Below are positions 14,566-20,847 of a DNA stretch of 20,847 nt, one piece after another. The number at the start of each line of letters is the position of its first letter. The stretch's first letter is position 1. Under the pieces are notes generated by a model. It ran no database searches. It worked only from the letters and a program-made list of their open reading frames with translations, and was not told the origin of the DNA. The position numbers and the translations under genes are program-made. Source of the DNA: JAQXDR01 sp038138625 (GTDB taxonomy: Bacteria; Pseudomonadota; Alphaproteobacteria; Rhodobacterales; Rhodobacteraceae); contig JAYQEA010000074.1 of the NCBI GenBank assembly GCA_038138625.1, positions 1 to 20,847 of the forward strand, read 5' to 3'.

Positions 14566-14919
14566 CTAGACAGGAAGGGCTGCCAAGGCGACGCGGCGAC
14601 CTTCACTGAGCAAGACGTTGTAGGTCCGACAGGCCGCAGGAGAGTTCATAACCTCAATACCCAGGCCGGCGTCTTCTAACGGATCTTGCAACGACTGCGG
14701 CAAAAGCGCCATTTCCGACCCGGTCCCGACAAATAAAACGTCCACCTGACCTGCCAAGGCAATCAACGTATCACGATCAGCGAGCCCACCCCAAGCCATT
14801 GTGCCCTGCGGCGTGAGACAAAGCGGCCCTTGCATCGGTTCTCCTCCTACACGAAAAAAACCGGGACCATAGCCCTCAACAGGTTGGGCATCTGAGAATT
14901 CGATTTCGTTCAGACGCAT
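14566..14919 (-). CDS. Mth938-like domain (DUF498) protein
   Basis: The 117-residue protein belongs to the Mth938/DUF498 family (related to mitochondrial complex I assembly factor NDUFAF3). Typical text includes MRLNEIEF at the start, VDVLFVGTGSEM at 59-70, and the GIEVMNSPAACRTYNVLLSEGR stretch near 87-108. Its biochemical role is not established. In many alphaproteobacteria the gene sits, as here, between secF and ccmA, which suggests conserved co-expression rather than shared function. AAGGAG lies seven bases before the ATG. The gap upstream to secF is an unusually long 259 bp for this otherwise compact run. Confidence 0.88.
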   Translation of the reverse strand: MRLNEIEFSDAQPVEGYGPGFFRVGGEPMQGPLCLTPQGTMAWGGLADRDTLIALAGQVDVLFVGTGSEMALLPQSLQDPLEDAGLGIEVMNSPAACRTYNVLLSEGRRVALAALPV

Positions 14920-15178
14920 ACGTGTACTCCTTCGTGCAGCGGACCGACCCTGTGCAGAGCTGCACCATCAGTGTGCCGTTGTATACCTGCATTTGTCGTC
15001 CAATCAAATCTAAGGTCGTCGCGCCAGAGGAACGAGGAACGTATTGCCCAGACTGTTAAACCGTTCAGCACTTGACCCGATTGGACATAATAGGGCTTGG
15101 GACCTGCGACAACATAGTACCGAGGCAAAATGTCGCACATTGTTTTATCAAGGCAGAATGCCCATAAATACGCCGTTT
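14920..15178. other. Spacer between secF and the Mth938-domain gene
   Basis: This stretch interrupts an otherwise tight minus-strand run. Two weak inverted repeats lie close to the secF stop (ACGCC/GGCGT at 15170-15186 and GGCA/TGCC just beyond), neither followed by a T-run. A 76-codon minus-strand frame (start 15140, stop 14910) reads MCDILPRYYVVAGPKPYYVQ at its start, but it has no Shine-Dalgarno, overlaps the next gene's ribosome binding site and start, and matches nothing I know. I treat it as non-coding or a decayed gene. A promoter for Mth938-ccmAB is plausible here. Confidence 0.4.
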
Positions 15179-16147
15179 CTAGGCGTCTACATTCCCGAAC
15201 TGATTGCCGGCTGTATTATCCGGTTTTGACCAGTCCCGCTTGACCCCCAACCCCAACAAGGCTGTCGATGCGACAAAAACAGACGAATAGGTTCCCACGA
15301 TCACGCCCCAGGTCATTGCAAACACAAAGCCACGGATGACGTCCCCACCCAGCACCAAGAGTGCAATCAACGCCAGCAAAGTGGTCACGGATGTCATAAC
15401 AGTCCGGCTCAACGTTTCATTTATGGACAGGTTCATCACCTCCTTGAGGTGTTTCTTTTTGTATTTACGCAGATTTTCACGTACACGGTCGAACACGACA
15501 ACGGTATCGTTCAACGAATATCCCACAATCGTCAAAAGCGCCGCGATAATGGCCAGATCAAACCTGATCTGAAACGCGGAAAAGATCCCGATTGTCAGGA
15601 CCACGTCATGCACCAAGGCCAAAACGGCACCAACGGCAAATTGCCATTCAAATCTGAGCCAGATGTAGAAAAGTACAGCCGCGATCGCCAGGGCGACAGC
15701 AAGGATCGCCGTAGAAATCAGCTCGCCCGACACCTTCGGGCCAACGGATTCGACAGACGTAAAAGAAATATCCGGGGCAACACCGGTTAGAGCCGCTTTG
15801 ATTTCTTCGATAACCTCAGGCGATATCGCTTCTTGGCCCTCTTGTAACTGGATCCGGACCATCGCCACGTTTTGATCCGGACCAAAGTTCGGGTCAAACA
15901 CCTGCGAGATTACAACATCGCCCAAATCCAGCGCATCAAGGGCACCCCGATATGCAGCCACGTTTACCGGCTGGCTGCTTTCTGTGCGGACCGAAGTACC
16001 GCCACGGAAATCAATGCCAAAGTTTAATCCTTGAAAAATTACTGACGCAAAAGACAGCACAATCAAAAGAACCGAAAGACCCAGCCAGACCCGGGATCGA
16101 GAAAAGAAATCCCAGCTGGTTTGCGTCGGAACAAGCTTCAATCGCAT
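15179..16147 (-). CDS. secF: Protein translocase subunit SecF
   Basis: The 322-residue membrane protein is SecF: first transmembrane helix near 19-38, then the signature FGIDFRGGT (43-51), a periplasmic loop, and five further helices. The family's D4/D5 motifs are visible as SLNDTVVVFDRVRENLRKYK around the fourth helix region and in the following helices. With SecD it uses the proton gradient to pull exported proteins out of the SecYEG channel. The start at 16147 is used because GAGG precedes it and only one base separates it from the secD stop; a start 12 codons upstream would overlap secD. Order and spacing yajC-secD-secF are standard for the operon. Confidence 0.95.
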   Translation of the reverse strand: MRLKLVPTQTSWDFFSRSRVWLGLSVLLIVLSFASVIFQGLNFGIDFRGGTSVRTESSQPVNVAAYRGALDALDLGDVVISQVFDPNFGPDQNVAMVRIQLQEGQEAISPEVIEEIKAALTGVAPDISFTSVESVGPKVSGELISTAILAVALAIAAVLFYIWLRFEWQFAVGAVLALVHDVVLTIGIFSAFQIRFDLAIIAALLTIVGYSLNDTVVVFDRVRENLRKYKKKHLKEVMNLSINETLSRTVMTSVTTLLALIALLVLGGDVIRGFVFAMTWGVIVGTYSSVFVASTALLGLGVKRDWSKPDNTAGNQFGNVDA

Positions 16148-16148
16148 A

Positions 16149-17813
16149 TCAGACCTCAATCGTTTTGGGGCGTCGGCGGTCAAACCATGTCACAATCAGT
16201 AACCGCGTCAGGAAGATGGCCGTGAAGACCGAGGTCAGAATGCCCAAGCCCAACGTTATTGCAAAACCACGCACAGGGCCCGATCCCATGGCAAACAGGA
16301 TAACGGCCGTGATAAAGGTTGTGATATTGGCGTCAATGATCGCAGAAAGCGCGCGCTCATAGCCTCTCTCTATCGCGCGTGCGGGTCCTTTGGCAGCGCG
16401 CAGTTCCTCGCGGATCCGTTCAAAGACCAGCACGTTGGCATCAACAGCCATACCCACGGTCAAAACGATACCTGCAATTCCCGGCAGCGTGAGGGTCGCA
16501 CCGATAAGAGACAACGCACCAAAGAGCAGAGCAATGTTCAAGATCAATGCGATATTGGCAAAAATTCCGAACAAACCATAGCTGAGCGCCATAAAGACAA
16601 GCACTGCAGCAAAGGCCACAAGGGTTGCAATGCGTCCTGCGTCAATACTGTCCTGTCCAAGCTCGGGCCCGATGGTACGTTCCTCGAGGAATACCAGTTC
16701 TGCCGGCAACGCCCCTGCCCGCAAGAGCACCGCGAGGTTGGTCGATTCTGCGACATCAAAATTACCGGTAATTTGACCTGAACCACCCGAGATATGCGCC
16801 TGTATGACGGGCGCGCTGATCACCTCATCATCCAGAACGATTGCAAACGGGCGGCCAATGTTCTCGGCAGTGAAATCACCGAATTTGCGTCCTCCGGCCG
16901 GATTGAAACGGAATGTCACAGACGGCTGGCCATTTTGATCAAACGCAGGCTGCGCGTCGACCAGATCTTCGCCAGTGACGACAGGGGCGCGCTCCAGAAC
17001 ATAAAAGGCGTCATCCCCGTCAGCCCCCGGCAAGACCTCGTTGCCCGGACCGGCAGTGGCGTTTGCATCACTTGCGATCCGGACGACCGGTTGAAACGTC
17101 AATTGTGCGGTGGTGCCGATGATTGTTTTCAGCTCTTCCGCAGATCCAATGCCTGGAACCTGGATCAAAACACGATCAGACCCCTGCCGCTGGATCGAAG
17201 GTTCGCGGGTGCCAACCTCATCAATGCGGCGACGTACGATTTCCAGAACCTGCGCCATGGTGCGTTGGTCCATTGCAAGGCGTTCAGCCTCGCTGAGCGT
17301 GACAATCAAAAGGTCGTCGCGGCTCGACACTTCGATATCTGTGCTTCCGACAGATGTCAGGGACACGATGGGTGTTGCAAGCCCACGCACGATGTTTATT
17401 GCTTGTGGCATCGCCTCTGGGTTGGCCAGCCGAACATGCAGTTCATCGGGCGGTGAGTCGCTTACCAGACGAATGCCCCCAATGGTTGCACGCTCGGGCA
17501 GCAAGGCATCCCGCACCACCGGCCAATAGCTTTCCATACGGGCGGCGTAGCTGTCTTGCAGTTGCACCTCGGCAAGCAACTGCGCCCCACCGCGCAGATC
17601 AAGGCCCAGGTTGACCAGACCAGACGGTAAATAGTCCGGCCATCCGGCAAGATCTGCGTCAAGGTCTGCCCCTGATTGACCCTCGGCCAATGCCGCCGCA
17701 GCATCATTATGACGTTCTACCTGCGTGTAGAATAAATTCGGTGCAGACAGAACCACACCTAACGCCACCGTCGCCCAAATTAGGACGCGTTTCCAGGTCT
17801 CGAATATCAGCAT
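16149..17813 (-). CDS. secD: Protein translocase subunit SecD
   Basis: The 554-residue protein is SecD: transmembrane helix 1 near 9-27, the signature NLGLDLRGGAQLL (68-80), and a large periplasmic P1 domain. A C-terminal block of five helices follows, containing GIAGIVLTVGMAVDANVLVF with the conserved Asp needed for proton coupling in the family. Length is normal. It lies 24 bp after yajC and one base before secF. GAAGGGGC stands upstream of the ATG. The protein forms the SecDF motor that assists Sec-dependent export in the inner membrane. Confidence 0.96.
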   Translation of the reverse strand: MLIFETWKRVLIWATVALGVVLSAPNLFYTQVERHNDAAAALAEGQSGADLDADLAGWPDYLPSGLVNLGLDLRGGAQLLAEVQLQDSYAARMESYWPVVRDALLPERATIGGIRLVSDSPPDELHVRLANPEAMPQAINIVRGLATPIVSLTSVGSTDIEVSSRDDLLIVTLSEAERLAMDQRTMAQVLEIVRRRIDEVGTREPSIQRQGSDRVLIQVPGIGSAEELKTIIGTTAQLTFQPVVRIASDANATAGPGNEVLPGADGDDAFYVLERAPVVTGEDLVDAQPAFDQNGQPSVTFRFNPAGGRKFGDFTAENIGRPFAIVLDDEVISAPVIQAHISGGSGQITGNFDVAESTNLAVLLRAGALPAELVFLEERTIGPELGQDSIDAGRIATLVAFAAVLVFMALSYGLFGIFANIALILNIALLFGALSLIGATLTLPGIAGIVLTVGMAVDANVLVFERIREELRAAKGPARAIERGYERALSAIIDANITTFITAVILFAMGSGPVRGFAITLGLGILTSVFTAIFLTRLLIVTWFDRRRPKTIEV

Positions 17814-17837
17814 CGGTCGCGCGCCCCTTCGGCTCGA

Positions 17838-18122
17838 TTATTTGGCCGGTTCAGTGCGCGAGCGCACCTGAGCGATCGTGCTTTGTACAACACGGACCCG
17901 CACGTCCTTGGCGAGCTCGATCTCTATCTCGTTATCTTCTTTGACCTTGGACACTTTGCCGATCAGCCCGCCCTGGGTGACCACTTCGTCTTTTATCTTG
18001 ATCGACTCTACCATTTTCTGGTGTTCTTTGACCTTCTTTTGTTGAGGTCGGATCAACAGAAAATACATGATCACAAATATGAGGATCAAAGGCACGAATT
18101 GCATGATTGCAGACTGGTCCAT
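17838..18122 (-). CDS. yajC: Preprotein translocase subunit YajC
   Basis: The 94-residue protein is YajC: one N-terminal membrane helix (about 8-24, FVPLILIFVIMYFLLI) followed at once by RPQQKKVKEHQ and a small cytoplasmic domain with DEVVTQGGLIGKV at 45-57, all signature features. The start at 18122 is set by CCGGAGCC six bases upstream and by the family N terminus. An in-frame extension to 18470 would add 116 residues that overlap the divergent thioesterase gene and is rejected. It associates with the SecDF complex; the gene is first in the yajC-secD-secF operon. Confidence 0.95.
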   Translation of the reverse strand: MDQSAIMQFVPLILIFVIMYFLLIRPQQKKVKEHQKMVESIKIKDEVVTQGGLIGKVSKVKEDNEIEIELAKDVRVRVVQSTIAQVRSRTEPAK

Positions 18123-18273
18123 TGCAGGCTCCGGATAGATTGGGATTTGGAACGCGGGAAGGCGCATCGAATGTTGCGCGGAACCTATGGTTTCAAGAGA
18201 CGGGATGCAAGACGACAACAGCACATCAATAAAAGCAGGTGACAGGGCGGCTGACATTCGACACACTGCGCGG
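18123..18273. promoter_or_regulatory. Divergent promoter region of yajC and the thioesterase gene
   Basis: The 151-bp spacer lies between the starts of yajC (minus) and the hotdog thioesterase (plus) and must hold promoters for the sec operon and for the thioesterase-DMT pair. No strong palindrome or clear -35/-10 pair was identified by eye. Confidence 0.4.
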
Positions 18274-18687
18274 ATGACACAGATTTCACCAAAACAGGCC
18301 AATGCTTGGCTCGAACAGTATTTCGCGGAATGGGTACGTGCCCCGGGACTGGAGATCACGGCGATCGGTCCCCAAGCCTGTACAATGATCATGCAGATGA
18401 GCCCGGCGATTCTGCGCCACGGCGGCATAGTATCAGGACAGGCCCTTGCCATGCTTGCAGATACGGCCATGGTTTTTGCCTGTGCGGGTCATGCCGGAGA
18501 TTTTATGCCGGTTGCAACCTCGAACCTTGAAACCCGTTTTCTACGTCCCGCTTCAGGTGAAAATATACGCTGCGACGCAACAGTCGTGCGCGCCGGACGA
18601 TCGGTCATCTTTGCCGAAGCGACGATGACGGATGAGCCGTCAGGCAAGCTGGTGGCGCGCGCCAGCGCGACCTTTATCAAGACATGA
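18274..18687 (+). CDS. PaaI-type hotdog-fold acyl-CoA thioesterase
   Basis: The 137-residue protein matches the PaaI/4HBT hotdog thioesterases: LRHGGIVSGQALAMLADTAM around 48-67 carries the HGG...D pattern of the long central helix with its active-site acid, followed by the strands VATSNLETRFLRPA and IFAEATMTDEPSGKLVARAS. Such enzymes hydrolyse acyl- or aryl-CoA thioesters. The substrate here is unknown. The start at 18274 was chosen by family length; the Shine-Dalgarno is poor, and longer in-frame starts at 18187 and 18205 exist but add low-complexity residues. Its stop overlaps the next gene by 4 bp. It is divergent from yajC with no obvious functional link. Confidence 0.85.
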   Translation: MTQISPKQANAWLEQYFAEWVRAPGLEITAIGPQACTMIMQMSPAILRHGGIVSGQALAMLADTAMVFACAGHAGDFMPVATSNLETRFLRPASGENIRCDATVVRAGRSVIFAEATMTDEPSGKLVARASATFIKT

Positions 18688-19127
18688 GCCCATACTGGAC
18701 CTATGCCGGTGTCATGGCTTTGGCCGGGGTGGGCATTCCATTGCTGGCGGCGCTGAATGCAGCGCTTGGTGTGCGAATAGGATCCCCGTGGTCTGCCACC
18801 GTCGTATTGTTCACCGTCGCCCTGTGCTGCGCGTTGGCTGTTTCGATCCTGACCGGCCCCGGAGCATTGGCAAAGGTGCCAGCCGCTCCCAAACATTTAC
18901 TGCTGGCCGGCGCGCTAGTGGCTTTCTACGTGATGTCGATTACCTTTGTTGCCCCCCGGTTTGGCGTTGGAAACGCAATATTTTTTGTTTTGTTGGGACA
19001 ATTGGTTTCAGCCGCAACAATTGATCATTTTGGAATGTTCGGGGCACGTGTGTCGCCCCTTACACTTACCCGAGCGGGCGGCATCGCCGTCATGGCGATC
19101 GGTCTTTGGATAACGCAGCGCGGATGA
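18684..19127 (+). CDS. Half-size DMT-superfamily membrane protein (YdcZ/DUF606 type)
   Basis: The 147-residue protein is almost entirely hydrophobic, with about five membrane segments (near 5-24, 36-58, 71-90, 94-112, 128-144). The opening GIPLLAALNAALGVRIGSPW is typical of the DMT_YdcZ (DUF606) family: half-size members of the drug/metabolite transporter superfamily that probably act as dimers. The transported substrate is unknown. Translational coupling (ATGA overlap) to the thioesterase gene suggests co-expression. The ORF converges on lpdA, with 53 bp between the stops. Confidence 0.82.
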   Translation: MSPYWTYAGVMALAGVGIPLLAALNAALGVRIGSPWSATVVLFTVALCCALAVSILTGPGALAKVPAAPKHLLLAGALVAFYVMSITFVAPRFGVGNAIFFVLLGQLVSAATIDHFGMFGARVSPLTLTRAGGIAVMAIGLWITQRG

Positions 19128-19154
19128 CATGAGCCGCGACACGCCCGCGTCATC

Positions 19155-19173
19155 CAAAAAAGGTCCTAAGGAC
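19155..19173 (-). terminator. Probable rho-independent terminator of lpdA
   Basis: Read on the minus strand, GTCC-TTA-GGAC is followed by CTTTTTT and starts eight bases after the lpdA stop. The stem is only four base pairs, so strength is modest, but the position and T-run fit an intrinsic terminator for lpdA in the convergent gap with the DMT gene. Confidence 0.45.
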
Positions 19174-19180
19174 GATCGCG

Positions 19181-20575
19181 TTAAAAATGGATGGCACGCC
19201 CCCAGGCATCCAAAACAGATTCATGCATCATTTCAGACAGTGTCGGATGGGGAAACACGGTTTGCATCAAATCGGCCTCGGTTGTTTCCAGTTGCCGTCC
19301 GATTACGTAACCTTGGATCAGTTCCGTGACCTCTGCTCCCACCATATGGGCGCCCAAAAGAGCGCCTGTTTTCGCATCAAAAACTGTTTTGACCATGCCT
19401 TCAGCTGCGCCAAGTGCAATTGCTTTACCATTGCCGACGAACGGAAAACGGCCCACCTTGACATCATGCCCGGCTGCACGCGCCTGCGCCTCGGTCTGAC
19501 CGACACTTGCGATCTGTGGATGGCAATATGTGCAGCCGGCAATGCTGTCCGGCTCCACAGGGTGCGGGTGCCCTCCGGCAATCAACTCGGCCACCATAAC
19601 GCCTTCATGACTGGCTTTGTGGGCCAGCCAGGGGGCTCCTGCCAGATCGCCGATTGCATAGACGCCGTCCACACCGGTCCGGCAAAATGCGTCCGTGACA
19701 ACATGTCCCCGATCCAGCCTGACGCCTAGCGCCTCTAAACCCAGACCTTCGGTATTGGCGACAATACCTACGGCCGAAATAACCGTGTCAAATGCTCCGA
19801 CCCGCTGTGTTCCGCGTGTCTCAAGCGTTGCTGTCACCTGGCCCTGACCCCGATCCAGCTGTGTGACCTTGGTGTCTGCACAAATGGTCATCCCCTGCTT
19901 CTCAAAGCTTTTGCGCGCGAAATCTGAAATTTCCTCGTCTTCCACCGGCAAAATACGATCCATCACTTCAACAACTGTAACGTCGGCGCCCATAGCATTG
20001 AAAAAGCTTGCAAACTCTATCCCAATGGCCCCAGATCCAATAACCAAAAGACGTTTGGGCATGCGACTGGGTTGCAGCGCATGCCGGTACGACCAGACCA
20101 AATCCCCGTCAGCCTCGAGCCCCGGAAGCGCGCGCGCGCGTGCGCCGGTGGCCAAAACAATCTGAGGCGCTGTCAGGTTTGACAAACCCGCGGGGCTGGA
20201 AACCTCGACCACTCCGGTCTGTACAACCCGTGCCTCGCCCATATGCACATCGACCTTGTTTTTCTTAAGCAGATGTCCAACGCCTGAATTAAGTTGCGCC
20301 GCTATTTTGCGTGACCGCTTGACCACTGCGGCAAGGTCAAATCCGACGTCGGACGCGGAAAGTCCAAATTCACCTGCATGCTGCATCAAGTGTAACACCT
20401 CGGCAGAGCGCAGCATTGCCTTGGTCGGAATGCAGCCCCAGTTTAGACAGATCCCGCCAAGATGTTCACGTTCAACAATGGCCACACGCAGCCCTAGTTG
20501 AGCGCCTCTTATCGCCGCGACATACCCCCCGGGTCCTGCACCAATCACGATCATATCGTAAGCAGTTGATGACAT
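19181..20575 (-). CDS. lpdA: Dihydrolipoamide dehydrogenase (E3)
   Basis: The 464-residue flavoprotein disulfide reductase has the FAD motif IGAGPGG (11-17), the redox disulfide in GGICLNWGCIPTK (C43 and C48), the NAD-binding VIGSGAIGIEFAS near 180-192, the second FAD motif VYAIGDLAGAPWLAHKASHEG, and the catalytic H443 with E448 in FPHPTLSE. These identify dihydrolipoamide dehydrogenase, the E3 subunit shared by 2-oxoacid dehydrogenase complexes and the glycine cleavage system. Two adjacent ATGs exist; the second (20575) has GGAGG seven bases upstream and the first (20578) only four, so the second is preferred, without certainty. No E1/E2 genes are in the window. A short terminator follows the stop. 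Confidence 0.95.
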   Translation of the reverse strand: MSSTAYDMIVIGAGPGGYVAAIRGAQLGLRVAIVEREHLGGICLNWGCIPTKAMLRSAEVLHLMQHAGEFGLSASDVGFDLAAVVKRSRKIAAQLNSGVGHLLKKNKVDVHMGEARVVQTGVVEVSSPAGLSNLTAPQIVLATGARARALPGLEADGDLVWSYRHALQPSRMPKRLLVIGSGAIGIEFASFFNAMGADVTVVEVMDRILPVEDEEISDFARKSFEKQGMTICADTKVTQLDRGQGQVTATLETRGTQRVGAFDTVISAVGIVANTEGLGLEALGVRLDRGHVVTDAFCRTGVDGVYAIGDLAGAPWLAHKASHEGVMVAELIAGGHPHPVEPDSIAGCTYCHPQIASVGQTEAQARAAGHDVKVGRFPFVGNGKAIALGAAEGMVKTVFDAKTGALLGAHMVGAEVTELIQGYVIGRQLETTEADLMQTVFPHPTLSEMMHESVLDAWGRAIHF

Positions 20576-20641
20576 CATGTATCCTCCGGCAGCATGGCTG
20601 GGATGACGCTAACGCATTTTGGGAAAAACTGGCAACCAGAC

Positions 20642-20847
20642 TTAGGCAGGAACCTGTAGATCGCGCACGGTCGTACCATAGCCACCATGGGCCATATAGG
20701 TCAGTTCGTCCTGCGTGCTTCGACGCTGCAGCGCGGAATTGCGAAACGGAAACCGCCCGAACATCCGAATAATCTCGCGGTGGGCACGCGCATGTAGCAA
20801 ATGATCTGGCCCGGTGTCCGGCATACGATCTTTGTACAATCGGATAC
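20642..20847 (-). CDS. DUF924 family protein, C-terminal fragment (5' end outside window)
   Basis: The minus-strand frame is open from the window edge to a stop at 20642. The text (LYKDRMPDTGPDHLLHARAH, then IIRMFGRFPFRNSALQR, then STQDELTYMAHGGYG) is the conserved C-terminal part of the DUF924 family. This is a helical, TPR-like protein of unknown biochemical role, common in alphaproteobacteria and cyanobacteria. It lies 66 bp upstream of lpdA on the same strand and could be co-transcribed with it. The N-terminal part is outside the window, so integrity cannot be judged. Confidence 0.85.
   Translation of the reverse strand, partial: IRLYKDRMPDTGPDHLLHARAHREIIRMFGRFPFRNSALQRRSTQDELTYMAHGGYGTTVRDLQVPA

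Noticed and set aside
18123..18470. Long N-terminal extension of YajC, overlapping the thioesterase
   Set aside because: YajC starts at its membrane helix with a good Shine-Dalgarno at 18122; the extension is antisense to a recognisable hotdog gene.
19129..19329. 66-codon plus-strand frame after the DMT gene (MSRDTPASSKKGPKDDR...)
   Set aside because: Most of it is antisense to the lpdA 3' end, it has no Shine-Dalgarno, and its first part covers the probable lpdA terminator.

Overview
This window looks like the chromosome of an alphaproteobacterium of the Rhodobacterales (Roseobacter group). The evidence is moderate GC content, short or overlapping gene junctions, a yajC-secD-secF-Mth938-ccmA-ccmB run, and protein sequences typical of that group (allantoinase/OHCU-decarboxylase fusion, urate hydroxylase PuuD with a C-terminal cytochrome c, DUF924 protein). 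The assignment is from pattern recognition only. No rRNA, tRNA, CRISPR array, phage gene or complete insertion sequence was seen.

Left part (1-9373): nitrogen catabolism. The window opens with the 3' end of an aldo/keto reductase on the plus strand. Facing it is a long minus-strand array, read from 6719 down to 244: uraH, puuD, a diaminopropionate-ammonia-lyase-like PLP enzyme, an M24 hydrolase, an Asp/Glu-racemase/maleate-isomerase-type protein, a fatty-acid-desaturase-like membrane di-iron protein and a TIM-barrel isomerase-like protein. Divergent from uraH are puuE-uraD (one fused gene) and allA. Together uraH, puuD, puuE-uraD and allA give urate -> hydroxyisourate -> OHCU -> allantoin -> allantoate and, after a missing allantoicase step, ureidoglycolate -> glyoxylate + urea. 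The PLP enzyme/M24/racemase trio resembles the EutB/EutD/EutA part of ectoine and hydroxyectoine utilisation, but EutC and EutE are absent and a desaturase and a TIM-barrel protein are present instead. This is the best candidate here for an undescribed catabolic system. A minus-strand nicotinamidase (pncA) closes the region.

Middle part (9374-13259): a sparse 377-bp stretch, then an SDR dehydrogenase and an IlvD/Edd-family sugar-acid dehydratase on the minus strand, divergent from an RraA-family (aldolase-like) gene on the plus strand. The divergent promoter carries a perfect 12-bp palindrome, TTGGTATACCAA, of the kind bound by GntR/FadR-family sugar-acid regulators such as ExuR/UxuR. The three genes look like a small aldonate or uronate catabolic cassette.

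Right part (13256-20847): core genes. On the minus strand, yajC-secD-secF (Sec translocon accessory complex), an Mth938-domain gene, and ccmA-ccmB (cytochrome c biogenesis ABC exporter). The ccm run stops at ccmB, whose stop codon overlaps the stop of the RraA gene, so ccmC and the later ccm genes are not next to it. Divergent from yajC are a hotdog thioesterase and a half-size YdcZ-type DMT membrane protein. The window ends with lpdA (dihydrolipoamide dehydrogenase), followed by a probable terminator, and the 3' end of a DUF924 gene.
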